From the NCBI GenBank assembly GCA_002440665.1, contig DJUX01000047.1, forward strand, positions 1 to 64,000: a stretch of DNA of 64,000 nucleotides, in the 5' to 3' direction. Of this stretch, positions 18,216 through 26,331 are shown piece after piece. The stretch's first letter is position 1; every line of letters begins with the position of its first letter. Origin of the DNA: Dechloromonas sp. UBA6271 (GTDB lineage: Bacteria > Pseudomonadota > Gammaproteobacteria > Burkholderiales > Rhodocyclaceae). The notes beneath the pieces are model-generated. The model saw only the letters and a list, made by a program, of their open reading frames with translations. It was not told the origin of the DNA and did no database searches. The translations under genes and the position numbers were made by a program.

Positions 18216-18611
18216 ATGACCAAGGCTGTGTTGACCCTTCTACTGACCCTGATTGCCAGCAGCGCCATGGCTGAATGGCTCCCGATTGGTGAGAATGGCC
18301 AGATGGTGACCTACATCGACAATGACACCATTCGCAGGAAGGGGAAGGTGGTCCAGGTTTGGGAACTACACGACAACAAAGCCCCTGACCGACTTATGGG
18401 GAAATCGTATTTGTCCTCGAAAAACCAGATTGAATATGATTGCACCAAGGAAACAGTGAAATTCCTGTACATGTCTTTTCATACCGGGAATATGGGTAAC
18501 GGGAAAGTGATAGATGCCGGCCCAATGAAGGATTCATGGACGCCGATAGTGCCGGGCAGCATTGGCTCCATCATGTTCAAATACGCATGTAGCCCGGAGC
18601 GAAAGCAGTAA
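18216..18611 (+). CDS. Adhesin_E-like small exported protein
   Basis: 131 aa with signal peptide MTKAVLTLLLTLIASSAMA. The mature part (EWLPIGENGQMVTYIDN, IRRKGKVVQVWELHD, GKSYLSSKNQIEYDCTKET and a final ACSPERKQ) follows the surface-adhesin E (PF16747) pattern: a single beta domain with a disulfide-forming Cys pair. Such proteins are common, often annotated hypothetical, and an adhesive role is shown only for the Haemophilus founder. Base composition is noticeably richer in A+T than the flanking iron-transport genes. It sits between fbpC and fbpB on its own, with no SD-like sequence I trust. Confidence 0.7.
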   Translation: MTKAVLTLLLTLIASSAMAEWLPIGENGQMVTYIDNDTIRRKGKVVQVWELHDNKAPDRLMGKSYLSSKNQIEYDCTKETVKFLYMSFHTGNMGNGKVIDAGPMKDSWTPIVPGSIGSIMFKYACSPERKQ

Positions 18612-18679
18612 CCCACGTAACTATTCGGTAGTTAAATCGGCAGAGCCCCTCATCAGCTGAGGGAGAAGCCGAAGTGGTC

Positions 18680-18695
18680 GATTATAATTCGCATT
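18680..18695 (-). promoter_or_regulatory. candidate Fur box upstream of fbpB
   Basis: On the minus strand AATGCGAATTATAATC matches 12 of 16 positions of the Fur consensus segment AATGATAATCATTATC. It ends 8 nt before the fbpB ATG, where a bound repressor would block initiation. A second, similar site precedes fbpA. Confidence 0.5.
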
Positions 18696-18702
18696 CACTG
18701 CC

Positions 18703-20337
18703 ATGCGCGCTGCCAATCATTCCCCGCTTCTTGCCATTGCCGTGCTCGTCGCCCTGCTGGCGGCGCTGCCGGTGGCCAGCGTCGGCCTCAACATCTTCGT
18801 CGGCGGGACCAGCGCGATCTGGTCGCATTTGGCCCAGACGGTGCTGCCGGAATACATCCTCAACTCGCTCTGGCTGTGCCTCGGGGTCGGCCTCGGGGTC
18901 GGGATGATCGGTGTGACGACCGCCTGGCTGACGGCGATGCACGACTTTCCAGGGCGCCGCTTCTTCGAGTGGGCGCTGGTCCTGCCGCTGGCGATGCCGG
19001 CCTATGTCATGGCCTACGTCTATACCGATTTCCTACAGTTCGTCGGCCCGCTGCAGACGGCGTTGCGCGAGACCTTCGGCTGGCAGCATGGCGACTACTG
19101 GTTTCCCGACATCCGCACGCTGCCGGGCGCGATGCTGATGTTCGTCTGCGTGCTCTATCCCTACGTCTATCTGCTGGCGCGCGCGGCTTTTCTCGAGCGG
19201 GCGAGCGGCATGCTGGAGGCGGCGCGGACGCTCGGCATGGGGCCGTGGCGTGCCTTCTTTTCGGTGTCGCTGCCGCTGGCGCGCCCGGCCATCGCCGCCG
19301 GCATCGCACTGGCCTTGATGGAGACGCTGGCCGACTACGGCACGGTCGCCTACTTTGCGGTCAACACCTTCACGACCGGCATTTACCGCGCCTGGTTCTC
19401 GCTCGGTGACCGGGTTGCCGCGGCCCAGTTGGCGGCCATGCTGCTGTCCTTCGTTCTCTTTCTGCTGATGGTCGAGCGCGTTTCGCGCGGCCGCGCCCGC
19501 TATCACAACACCACCGGCCGCAATCGTCCGCTGGCCGGCGCGCGCCTCGGCGGGCTTGGCGCTCTTCTGGCGGTCGTCGCCTGCAGCCTGCCGCTGGTGC
19601 TGGGCTTTGTGCTGCCGGCGGTACTCCTGCTCAAGATGGCGCTGACCGAGGGCGATGCCCAGTTCGGCGAGCGTTTCCTGCTGCTGTCGCGCAACAGTTT
19701 CGTGCTGGCCGGCATCACCGCCTGTATCGGCGTCTTGCTGGCGCTGCTGATGGCCTACGGCGCGCGCCTGTCGCAAAGCGCGCTGGCGACCGGCCTCAAC
19801 CGGCTGGTCGGCCTTGGCTACGCGGTGCCGGGGGCGGTCATCGCGGTCGGGGTGCTGATTCCGGTGACGCGCCTCGATAACTGGCTGGCCGGCCAGTGGG
19901 AGCAGTGGTTCGGCAGCAATCCCGGCTTGTTGCTGACCGGCGGCATCGCGGCGCTGATCTATGCCTATCTGGTGCGCTTTCTGGCGGTGGCGCTGCACAC
20001 CGTCGAATCGAGCCTGGCCAAGATCACGCCGAGCATGGACGACGCCGCACGCAGTCTTGGCCTCGGCCAGGGCGCGACGCTGCGCCGGGTACATGCGCCG
20101 ATGTTGCGCGGCAGCCTGTTTACGGCTGGGCTGCTGGTCTTCGTCGATGTCATGAAGGAGTTGCCGGCGACGCTGGTCATGCGCCCCTTCAACTTCGATA
20201 CGCTGGCAACGCAGACCTACACGCTGGCCGCCGACGAACGCCTGGCCGAGGCATCGACGGCAGCCCTGGCCATCGTCGCCGTCGGACTGTTGCCGCTGAT
20301 CGCGCTGTCGCGGCAGGTTTCCCGGGCGCGCAAATGA
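18703..20337 (+). CDS. fbpB: ferric-iron ABC importer permease (FbpB-like, fused two-domain)
   Basis: 544 aa with about 12 transmembrane helices, in effect two fused permease halves as in FbpB/SfuB. It forms the inner-membrane channel for Fe3+ delivered by the periplasmic binding protein. Each half carries an EAA-type cytoplasmic loop that contacts the ATPase: LEAARTLGMGPWRAFFSVSL in the first half and DDAARSLGLGQGATLRRVHA in the second. A family string, VDVMKELPATLVMRPFNFDT, is near the C-terminus. It converges on fbpA with a terminator between them and is preceded by a Fur-like box. Genes for the three subunits are unusually separated and on both strands. Confidence 0.94.
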   Translation: MRAANHSPLLAIAVLVALLAALPVASVGLNIFVGGTSAIWSHLAQTVLPEYILNSLWLCLGVGLGVGMIGVTTAWLTAMHDFPGRRFFEWALVLPLAMPAYVMAYVYTDFLQFVGPLQTALRETFGWQHGDYWFPDIRTLPGAMLMFVCVLYPYVYLLARAAFLERASGMLEAARTLGMGPWRAFFSVSLPLARPAIAAGIALALMETLADYGTVAYFAVNTFTTGIYRAWFSLGDRVAAAQLAAMLLSFVLFLLMVERVSRGRARYHNTTGRNRPLAGARLGGLGALLAVVACSLPLVLGFVLPAVLLLKMALTEGDAQFGERFLLLSRNSFVLAGITACIGVLLALLMAYGARLSQSALATGLNRLVGLGYAVPGAVIAVGVLIPVTRLDNWLAGQWEQWFGSNPGLLLTGGIAALIYAYLVRFLAVALHTVESSLAKITPSMDDAARSLGLGQGATLRRVHAPMLRGSLFTAGLLVFVDVMKELPATLVMRPFNFDTLATQTYTLAADERLAEASTAALAIVAVGLLPLIALSRQVSRARK

Positions 20338-20360
20338 AAACACCCCGCCGCAGCGGGGTG
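20337..20360 (-). terminator. intrinsic terminator of fbpA
   Basis: Arms CACCCCGC (20341-20348) and GCGGGGTG (20353-20360) form a perfect 8-bp stem with a 4-base loop. On the minus strand it is followed by TTTT. It lies just past the fbpA stop codon and at the end of fbpB, so it may also slow read-through from fbpB, although no T run follows on the plus strand. Confidence 0.75.
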
Positions 20361-20379
20361 CCATCGGTGAAGAGTCTGC

Positions 20380-21396
20380 TTACTTGAAACCGGCGCGATC
20401 GAAAATCATCTGGGCCTTGATCTGATACATCGCCAGATTCTTGACCGGCAGGCTGTCGGCCTTGAACTTGCCCAAGGCTTCCAGTGCCGGGTTGGTCACC
20501 TTGACGCTCTCGACCACCGGCCATTCGTTGTTGCCATCGGCAAAGTAGCGCTGGGCGTCGTCGGAGGCGAGGTATTCGAGGAACTTGATCGCCGCTTCCT
20601 TGTGCGGCGCCGTCTTCAGCATGCCGCCGCCGGAAACGTTGATGTGGGTGCCGGTGGTGGCCTGGTTGGGCCAGACGACGCCGACCTTCTCCATCAGTTT
20701 TTGCTCTTCCGGCTTAGTCGACCGCAACAGGCGTGCGACGTAATAAGTGTTCGACAGCGCGACGCCGCATTCGCCGGCGGCAACCGCCTTGATCTGGTCG
20801 GTATCGCCGCCTTTCGGGGCGCGCGCGAAGTTGGCCACCATCCCCTGCGCCCAGGCTTCGGCCTTGGCTTCGCCTTCGTGGGCGATGACCGAGGCCATCA
20901 GCGACAGGTTGTAGGGGTGGGAACCGGAGCGCGAGCAGAGTTTGCCCTTGAGCCGCGGGTTGGCGAGGTCGTCGTAGGTCTGGACTTCTTCAACCTTGAT
21001 ACCGGCCTTGTTGTATACGATGACCCGTGCGCGTTTCGAAAAGGCGAACCAGTCGTCGGTGCGCAGGTTGGCGGGAATCCGGGAGTCCAGAACCTTCGAA
21101 GTGACTGGGGCGAACAGGCCCAGTTCATGTGCCTTGGCCAGGCGGGCGGCATCGACGGTCAAAAACACATCGGCCGGGCTGTTGCTGCCTTCGTTCTTGA
21201 TGCGCTCCAGTAGCTCGTCTTCCTTGCCTTCGATGCGGTTGATCTTGATGCCGGTCTGCTGGGTGAAATTGGCGTATAGCGCCTCGTCGGTCTGGTAGTG
21301 GCGGGCCGAATAAAGGTTGAGCACCTTTTCATCGGCGTGGACTGAGAGCGCCAGCGGTGCCAGCGCGGCGAATATCAGGCGGGCTATCGACTTCAT
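20380..21396 (-). CDS. fbpA: periplasmic Fe3+-binding protein of the ABC importer
   Basis: 338 aa. Signal peptide MKSIARLIFAALAPLALSVHA is followed by KVLNLYSARHYQTDEALYAN, the standard start of FbpA/FutA class ferric-binding proteins. Further family segments: DVFLTVDAARLAKAHELGLF, then RARVIVYNKAGI, and ALSNTYYVARLL with the Tyr pair expected to bind Fe3+. Residues about 220-233 (ARLLRSTKPEEQKL) are encoded by a dispersed repeat without breaking the frame. GGAG lies 9 nt before the ATG at 21394-21396; the upstream in-frame ATG at 21426 would add an unneeded 10 residues. A Fur-like box lies upstream. Confidence 0.94.
   Translation of the reverse strand: MKSIARLIFAALAPLALSVHADEKVLNLYSARHYQTDEALYANFTQQTGIKINRIEGKEDELLERIKNEGSNSPADVFLTVDAARLAKAHELGLFAPVTSKVLDSRIPANLRTDDWFAFSKRARVIVYNKAGIKVEEVQTYDDLANPRLKGKLCSRSGSHPYNLSLMASVIAHEGEAKAEAWAQGMVANFARAPKGGDTDQIKAVAAGECGVALSNTYYVARLLRSTKPEEQKLMEKVGVVWPNQATTGTHINVSGGGMLKTAPHKEAAIKFLEYLASDDAQRYFADGNNEWPVVESVKVTNPALEALGKFKADSLPVKNLAMYQIKAQMIFDRAGFK
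20697..20735 (+). repeat. dispersed core + A/T-tract repeat inside fbpA
   Basis: GTTTTTGCTCTTCCGGCTTA precedes GTCGACCGCAACAGGCGTGC. The core is exact (20717-20726) and carries the extended CAACAGGCG end seen in intergenic copies. The coding strand reads ARLLRSTKPEEQKL in a surface region between conserved motifs. Confidence 0.72.
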
Positions 21397-21460
21397 GCTG
21401 CAGGACTCCGTTTGCTTGAATGACAATGTTCGGATTCTAATAGCCGGTTTTGGTCGTGTA

Positions 21461-21476
21461 AATGAGAATTGTTATT
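21461..21476 (+). promoter_or_regulatory. candidate Fur box upstream of fbpA
   Basis: AATGAGAATTGTTATT matches 12 of 16 positions of the Fur consensus segment AATGATAATCATTATC, about 65 bp before the fbpA start codon. It resembles many known Fur sites in AAATGAGAAT context. This fits iron-repressed expression of the binding protein. Confidence 0.6.
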
Positions 21477-21487
21477 GAGTTTTGGCG

Positions 21488-21513
21488 AAAAAAATGCGAC
21501 GAGTTCGCCGCAT
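21488..21513 (-). terminator. intrinsic terminator of the NlpC/P60 gene
   Basis: On the minus strand ATGCGGC, loop GAACTC, then GTCGCAT forms a 7-bp stem with one G-U pair, followed by seven T. It starts 6 nt past the stop codon at 21520 and ends next to the fbpA promoter region. Confidence 0.75.
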
Positions 21514-21519
21514 CATCGT

Positions 21520-22026
21520 TCAGTTGCCTTCGATGATTCGTCGGGCACCGTTGTAGCGTTTGATCCAGTAACTGTCTTCCATGCTTTCGACGCGAACTTC
21601 GGCGCCGGTGCGCGGGGCGTGCAGGAAGTGGTTGTCGCCGAGGTAGATGCCGACATGCGAGAAGGTGCGGCGCATGGTGTTGAAGAACACGAGATCGCCC
21701 GGCTTCAATTGGGTGGTATCGACACGCTGGCCGACCTGGCTCATTTCAGCAGCCGTACGCGGTAACTGGGCGCCCACGCTGTTCTTGAAGACCAGGCGAA
21801 CGAAACCGCTGCAATCGAGGCCACTGTCTTCGTCATTGCCGCCAAAACGGTAACGGACGCCGACCAGCTTCAGCCCCTGCAGGATCACGTCCTGGGCGGC
21901 ATTGGTGTAGCGCTCGAAAAAGGAAGGTTGCTCTTCGCTCTTGCGGACCTGTTCGGTCGCGATGGCGGTGATGCTGGCGGATGTGCAGGCAATGGCGAGC
22001 AAAAAGGAGGACAAGACTTTACGCAT
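21520..22026 (-). CDS. NlpC/P60 family cell-wall hydrolase
   Basis: 168 aa with a signal peptide (MRKVLSSFLLAIACTSA...). A single NlpC/P60 domain: catalytic Cys in LDCSGFVRLVF, His in FSHVGIYLGDNHF and the third residue in HFLHAPRTG. These are cysteine endopeptidases that cut peptide stems of peptidoglycan, usually between D-Glu and diaminopimelate. The length and lack of LysM or SH3 domains match the small MepS/Spr-like class, but no lipobox Cys follows the signal peptide. It is monocistronic with its own terminator. A short inverted repeat (GTAAG/CTTAC) lies just upstream of its start. Confidence 0.9.
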   Translation of the reverse strand: MRKVLSSFLLAIACTSASITAIATEQVRKSEEQPSFFERYTNAAQDVILQGLKLVGVRYRFGGNDEDSGLDCSGFVRLVFKNSVGAQLPRTAAEMSQVGQRVDTTQLKPGDLVFFNTMRRTFSHVGIYLGDNHFLHAPRTGAEVRVESMEDSYWIKRYNGARRIIEGN

Positions 22027-22141
22027 AGGGCCGGAATGTAAGCGAAAACTTACACGCTGTAAAGAGAATGAAAAGTTCGCTGACTATGTTCATTGCCCGT
22101 AATTATGAATACAATTTCCCTTCCACGGAGCGAGGATAACA

Positions 22142-23137
22142 ATGGATTCCTTCAAGGCACTGCTTATTGACGAACGTGATGGCAAGGTATTCAGCGGGTT
22201 TACGACGCTGGAGGAAAGCCGGCTGGACCCCGGTTCAGTGACCATTCGCGTCGCCTATTCCAGCGTGAATTACAAGGATGCCCTGGCGGCGACCGGTGCC
22301 GGCAAGATTATCCGTCGCTTCCCGTGTGTCGGCGGCATTGACCTTTCCGGAACGGTCATCGCCAGCGCCGATCCGCGCTTCAAAGCGGGCGATCCGGTGA
22401 TCGCGACCAGTTTCGACATCGGCGTCGCGCATCATGGTGGTTATGCCGAAATTGCCCGCGTGCCCGGCGAGTGGGTGGTGCCGCTGCCGGAGGGCTTGTC
22501 GCTCTATGACGCGATGGCGCTCGGCACCGCCGGCTTTACCGCGGCTTTGGCCGTTGTGCGTATGGAGGAAAATCGCCTGACGCCGGCCAATGGCCCGGTC
22601 ATCGTCACCGGCGCGACCGGCGGTGTCGGCAGTCTGGCGGTCGATATCCTGGCCAAACTCGGCTATCACGTGGTGGCGCTGACCGGCAAGGCGAGTGAGG
22701 CGGATTACCTGCGCTGTCTCGGTGCAGCGGAAATTATGCTGCGCAGCGAACTCGATCTAGCGAAAATTCGTCCGCTCGACAAGGCGCGCTGGGCTGCTGC
22801 GGTCGACAACCTGGGGGGCGACATTCTGGCCTGGATCGCCAGCACCATGGCGCAGGGCGGAACCATTGCCAGTATCGGTCTGGCGGCCAGCATGAGCCTC
22901 AATACGACGGTGGCGCCGTTCATCCTGCGCGGCGTGTCGCTGCTCGGTGTCGATTCGGGCTACATCCGTGAGCCTTATCGCAGCGGCGTCTGGCAACGTC
23001 TGGCCAGCGACATGCGGCCACCGCATCTGGCCATGATGTCGCGCAAGATTGCTTTTGCCGAATTGCCGGAAACATTCAACGAATATATAGCCGGGCGTGC
23101 CAAGGGCCGGGTTGTCGTAGAAATTGGTGGAAGCTGA
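22142..23137 (+). CDS. acuI: AcuI/YhdH-type acrylyl-CoA reductase-like oxidoreductase
   Basis: 331 aa, zinc-independent medium-chain dehydrogenase/reductase. AcuI reduces acrylyl-CoA to propionyl-CoA with NADPH, and YhdH is the E. coli equivalent. Family strings: SSVNYKDALAATGAGKIIRR, FPCVGGIDLSGTV, HHGGYAEIARVP, GTAGFTAALAV and the nucleotide loop VTGATGGVGSLAVDILAKLG. The neighbouring prpE makes propionyl-CoA, giving this assignment metabolic sense. The ATG at 22142 follows GGAGCGAGGA at good spacing. The exact acyl-CoA substrate is not proven by sequence. Confidence 0.87.
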   Translation: MDSFKALLIDERDGKVFSGFTTLEESRLDPGSVTIRVAYSSVNYKDALAATGAGKIIRRFPCVGGIDLSGTVIASADPRFKAGDPVIATSFDIGVAHHGGYAEIARVPGEWVVPLPEGLSLYDAMALGTAGFTAALAVVRMEENRLTPANGPVIVTGATGGVGSLAVDILAKLGYHVVALTGKASEADYLRCLGAAEIMLRSELDLAKIRPLDKARWAAAVDNLGGDILAWIASTMAQGGTIASIGLAASMSLNTTVAPFILRGVSLLGVDSGYIREPYRSGVWQRLASDMRPPHLAMMSRKIAFAELPETFNEYIAGRAKGRVVVEIGGS

Positions 23138-23138
23138 G

Positions 23139-24257
23139 ATGGCTGATTTGCCGCGTGTGCTGGTGGTCGATGATTCGCGCCTGGTGAGGATGGCGCTGGT
23201 CAGGAACCTCAAGGGGCAGTTCGACGTCCGCGAGGAGGGAGATGGCGAGTCGGCCTGGCAGCAACTGATTCTCGATCATTCGATCCGGGCGGTCATCTCC
23301 GACCTGCAAATGCCCAAGCTCGACGGTTTCGGGCTGTTGCAGCGGGTACGCGCCTCCAAGCAGCGCCGCCTGCAGGAAATGCCTTTCATCGTCGTTTCCG
23401 GTGAGGAAACCGAAGAAGAGCGCGAACGAGCCAGGCAACTGGGGGTTTCCGATTTCGTGACCAAGGGTGCGGGCAGCACTGAGATCCTGACCCGCCTGAC
23501 CAACCTCCTTGCCCTCTCTGCGGCTCGTGAGGATATCGAGGCTGGTCGCGAGAGCATGGTGCAGGATCCCGGCAGCGGTCTCTTCTCGCGCAAGTATCTG
23601 GAACACCAGGCGGCGCAGGCGTTGTCGCATGCCACGCGGTCCGGGGTCGAGCTTTGCATCATGGTGCTTGGTTTCGATGCTTTCGATCAGGTGCGCGAAC
23701 GGCTGGGGCCGGACCTTGCAGAGCGCGTTGGAACACGCTTTGCCAAGATGCTGGCGGGTAAGGTTCGTCAGGAAGACAGCCTGGGGCACTATGCGCCCGG
23801 CCAGTATGCGATTGTCGCGCCGGGAACTTCGCCGCTGTTATTTACCGGATTTGCCGAGCGTGTGCGGGAGGCGGTTGAAGTCGCCAATGTGCCGGCGCAG
23901 GGGCAACCGGTTTCGCTGACGGTGAGCGTCGGTGTGGCCAGTGTCCCGGCGGATAGCGTTACTTCATCACTGGCTCTCTTGGAACTGGCCGCCCAGCGGA
24001 TGCACGAGGCGATGCGGGCCGGTGGCAACCGGATTGTTTCGGGCGACGGTGGTCCGGCCACGCTGCGCCAGATCAAGGTACAGAGGGCGCTGGAATTGCT
24101 GTCCGCGCGACGCAGCGAGGTCGTGCGGCCGCATCTGGGGCAGTTGGGCGTCGAACTGCTGCCTTTGCTGCATCTGATGAATCAGGATTTGGGGTTGAAT
24201 CTGCCGATGGCAGAGATCGAACGCCGCTTACGTGACCGGGCAATCAATAATAACTAG
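23139..24257 (+). CDS. response regulator with degenerate GGDEF domain
   Basis: 372 aa. Receiver domain about residues 5-120: acidic D11-D12, phosphoacceptor D55 (ISDLQMPKLDG) and Lys in FVTKGAG. The second half (about 140-310) follows the GGDEF fold (SGLFSRKYLEHQAAQALSHA and SLTVSVGVAS), but the catalytic GG[DE]EF motif is replaced by APGQY (HYAPGQYAIVAP), so diguanylate cyclase activity is unlikely. A short helical tail follows. It may act as a phosphorylation-controlled protein-binding or GTP-sensing module. It starts 1 nt after the acuI stop. No histidine kinase is adjacent. Confidence 0.85.
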   Translation: MADLPRVLVVDDSRLVRMALVRNLKGQFDVREEGDGESAWQQLILDHSIRAVISDLQMPKLDGFGLLQRVRASKQRRLQEMPFIVVSGEETEEERERARQLGVSDFVTKGAGSTEILTRLTNLLALSAAREDIEAGRESMVQDPGSGLFSRKYLEHQAAQALSHATRSGVELCIMVLGFDAFDQVRERLGPDLAERVGTRFAKMLAGKVRQEDSLGHYAPGQYAIVAPGTSPLLFTGFAERVREAVEVANVPAQGQPVSLTVSVGVASVPADSVTSSLALLELAAQRMHEAMRAGGNRIVSGDGGPATLRQIKVQRALELLSARRSEVVRPHLGQLGVELLPLLHLMNQDLGLNLPMAEIERRLRDRAINNN

Positions 24258-24305
24258 TCCGGCAATTCTCTTTGTGTGCAGGAAAACCAAGTTAGAGGAA
24301 GCTTT

Positions 24306-26198
24306 ATGACGACGTACAAGGAGTTTCACCAGTATTCCATCGAAAAGCCGAACGAGTTCTGGACCGAGCAGGCTCAGCTTATCGACTGGAAGGAGCCGTT
24401 CACCCAGGTCTGCGACTATTCCCGTCCGCCGTTTGCCAAATGGTTCGTCGGTGGCAAGACCAATCTGTGCCACAACGCGGTTGACCGTCATGCGGCCAAG
24501 CGTCCGAACGACCGCGCCCTGATCTTCATTTCGACCGAGACCGACGAGGAAACGGTTTACAGCTTTGCCGAGTTGCAACGTGAAATCGAGCGCATGGCGG
24601 CGATCTACAAGAGCCTTGGCGTCAAGAGGGGTGACCGCATCCTGATTTACATGCCGATGGTTGCCCAGGCCTGCTTCGCCATCCTGGCATCCGCCCGGAT
24701 CGGTGCAATTCACTCTGTGGTCTTCGGCGGCTTCGCTTCCGGCTCGCTGGCGACCCGTATTGACGATGCCAAGCCGGTGCTGATCGTTTCGTCCGACGCC
24801 GGCATGCGCGGCGGCAAGGCTGTTCCGTACAAGCATCTGCTCGACGAAGCGATCGATCTGGCTGAACACAAGCCGGCCAAGGTGTTGATGGTCGACCGTG
24901 GTCTCGACAAGGAATTCAACAAGGTCGCCGGTCGCGATGTCGATTACGCCACCCTGCGTGCCCAGTTCATGGATGCCCAGGTACCGTGCGAGTGGATGGA
25001 GTCCAACGAGCCGTCCTACATCCTCTATACCTCCGGCACCACCGGCAAGCCGAAGGGCGTGCAGCGCGATACCGGCGGTTACGCCGTGGCGCTGGCGTCG
25101 ACCATGAAGCACATCTATTGCGGCGGCGAGGGCGAAACCTTCTTCTCCACCTCGGATATCGGCTGGGTGGTCGGCCACTCCTACATCATCTACGGCCCGC
25201 TGATCGCCGGCATGGCCACCGTAATGTACGAAGGCACGCCGCTGCGTCCGGATGCCGGCATCTGGTGGCAGATCGTCGAGAAGTACAAGGTTTCGGTCAT
25301 GTTCTCCGCGCCGACGGCTGCCCGTGTGCTGAAGAAGCAGGACCCGGCCTTCATGCACAAATACGACCTGTCGACCCTGAAGCACATCTTCATGGCTGGT
25401 GAACCGCTTGATCAGCCGACACATGAGTGGTTCATGGGCGAACTGGGCATTCCGGTCATCGACAACTACTGGCAGACCGAAACCGGCTGGCCGATGCTGG
25501 CGGCGCTGCCGGGTGTCGAAAAGACGCCGATCAAGTTCGGTTCGCCGAGCTTCCCGGTCTACGGCTATAACCTTAATATTTACCGTGAAGATGGTTCCAT
25601 CTGTGGCCCCAACGAAAAAGGTATCGCCGCCGTTGTGCCGCCGCTGCCGCCCGGTTGCCTGTCCACGGTCTGGGGCCAGGATGAACGTTTTGTCAGCACC
25701 TATTTCGACCTGTTCAAGGACCCGCTGGTTTATTCCTCCTACGACTGGGCGATCAAGGACGACGATGGTTACTACACCATCCTCGGCCGCACCGACGATG
25801 TGATCAACGTTGCCGGTCACCGTCTTGGTACCCGTGAAATCGAGGAAGCGATCCAGAACCACGCAGCGATTGCCGAAGTGGCCGTCGTTGGTGTCGACGA
25901 CAAGCTCAAGGGGCAGGTGCCGATGGCCTTCGCGGTCGTCAAGGATGCGTCCAGGGTCGCAACGCCCGAGTTGGTCAAGGCGCTGGAGAAGGAGGTTTTT
26001 GGCACGGTTGACGGCATTCTGGGTGCCATTGGCCGTCCGGCCCGCGTGCACTTCGTGACCGGTCTGCCGAAGACCCGTTCCGGCAAAATGTTGCGCCGCT
26101 CGCTACAGGCGCTGGCCGAAGGCCGCGATCCGGGCGATCTGACGACCATCGATGATCCCTCGACGCTGGAGCAGATCAAGAACGCGCTGGCCAGCTAA
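24306..26198 (+). CDS. prpE: propionyl-CoA synthetase
   Basis: 630 aa acyl-CoA synthetase of the AMP-forming family. Activates propionate to propionyl-CoA for the methylcitrate or methylmalonyl pathways. The P-loop ILYTSGTTGKPKGVQRDTGG and GRTDDVINVAGHRL with the following TREIEE are the adenylation motifs; LPKTRSGKMLRR holds the catalytic, acetylatable Lys. The N-terminus YKEFHQYSIEKPNEFWTEQA and VQRDTGGYAVALA are PrpE-like rather than Acs-like. An AGGA ribosome site precedes the ATG at 24306; the upstream in-frame ATG at 24276 is not preferred. It ends in a strong terminator. Confidence 0.93.
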   Translation: MTTYKEFHQYSIEKPNEFWTEQAQLIDWKEPFTQVCDYSRPPFAKWFVGGKTNLCHNAVDRHAAKRPNDRALIFISTETDEETVYSFAELQREIERMAAIYKSLGVKRGDRILIYMPMVAQACFAILASARIGAIHSVVFGGFASGSLATRIDDAKPVLIVSSDAGMRGGKAVPYKHLLDEAIDLAEHKPAKVLMVDRGLDKEFNKVAGRDVDYATLRAQFMDAQVPCEWMESNEPSYILYTSGTTGKPKGVQRDTGGYAVALASTMKHIYCGGEGETFFSTSDIGWVVGHSYIIYGPLIAGMATVMYEGTPLRPDAGIWWQIVEKYKVSVMFSAPTAARVLKKQDPAFMHKYDLSTLKHIFMAGEPLDQPTHEWFMGELGIPVIDNYWQTETGWPMLAALPGVEKTPIKFGSPSFPVYGYNLNIYREDGSICGPNEKGIAAVVPPLPPGCLSTVWGQDERFVSTYFDLFKDPLVYSSYDWAIKDDDGYYTILGRTDDVINVAGHRLGTREIEEAIQNHAAIAEVAVVGVDDKLKGQVPMAFAVVKDASRVATPELVKALEKEVFGTVDGILGAIGRPARVHFVTGLPKTRSGKMLRRSLQALAEGRDPGDLTTIDDPSTLEQIKNALAS

Positions 26199-26218
26199 GC
26201 TTTCCAGGTCTTTCGACA

Positions 26219-26251
26219 AAAACCCGTCGGTATCATCCGGCGGGTTTTTTT
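26219..26251 (+). terminator. intrinsic terminator after prpE
   Basis: AACCCGTCGG (26221-26230) pairs with CCGGCGGGTT (26237-26246) as a 10-bp stem with a 6-base loop, followed by seven T in total. It separates prpE from the ppx operon. Confidence 0.88.
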
Positions 26252-26331
26252 ACGTTTACGTGGCCGGGTTGGCAAGCAGGGGTGGATGGTAGAATGCAGG
26301 CCGGTTCTACCTTTACGGTTGCTTCAAGCTG

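Noticed and set aside
18647..18663. Hairpin CCCTCA/TGAGGG after the adhesin-like gene as a terminator
   Set aside because: Short stem and no T run follows.
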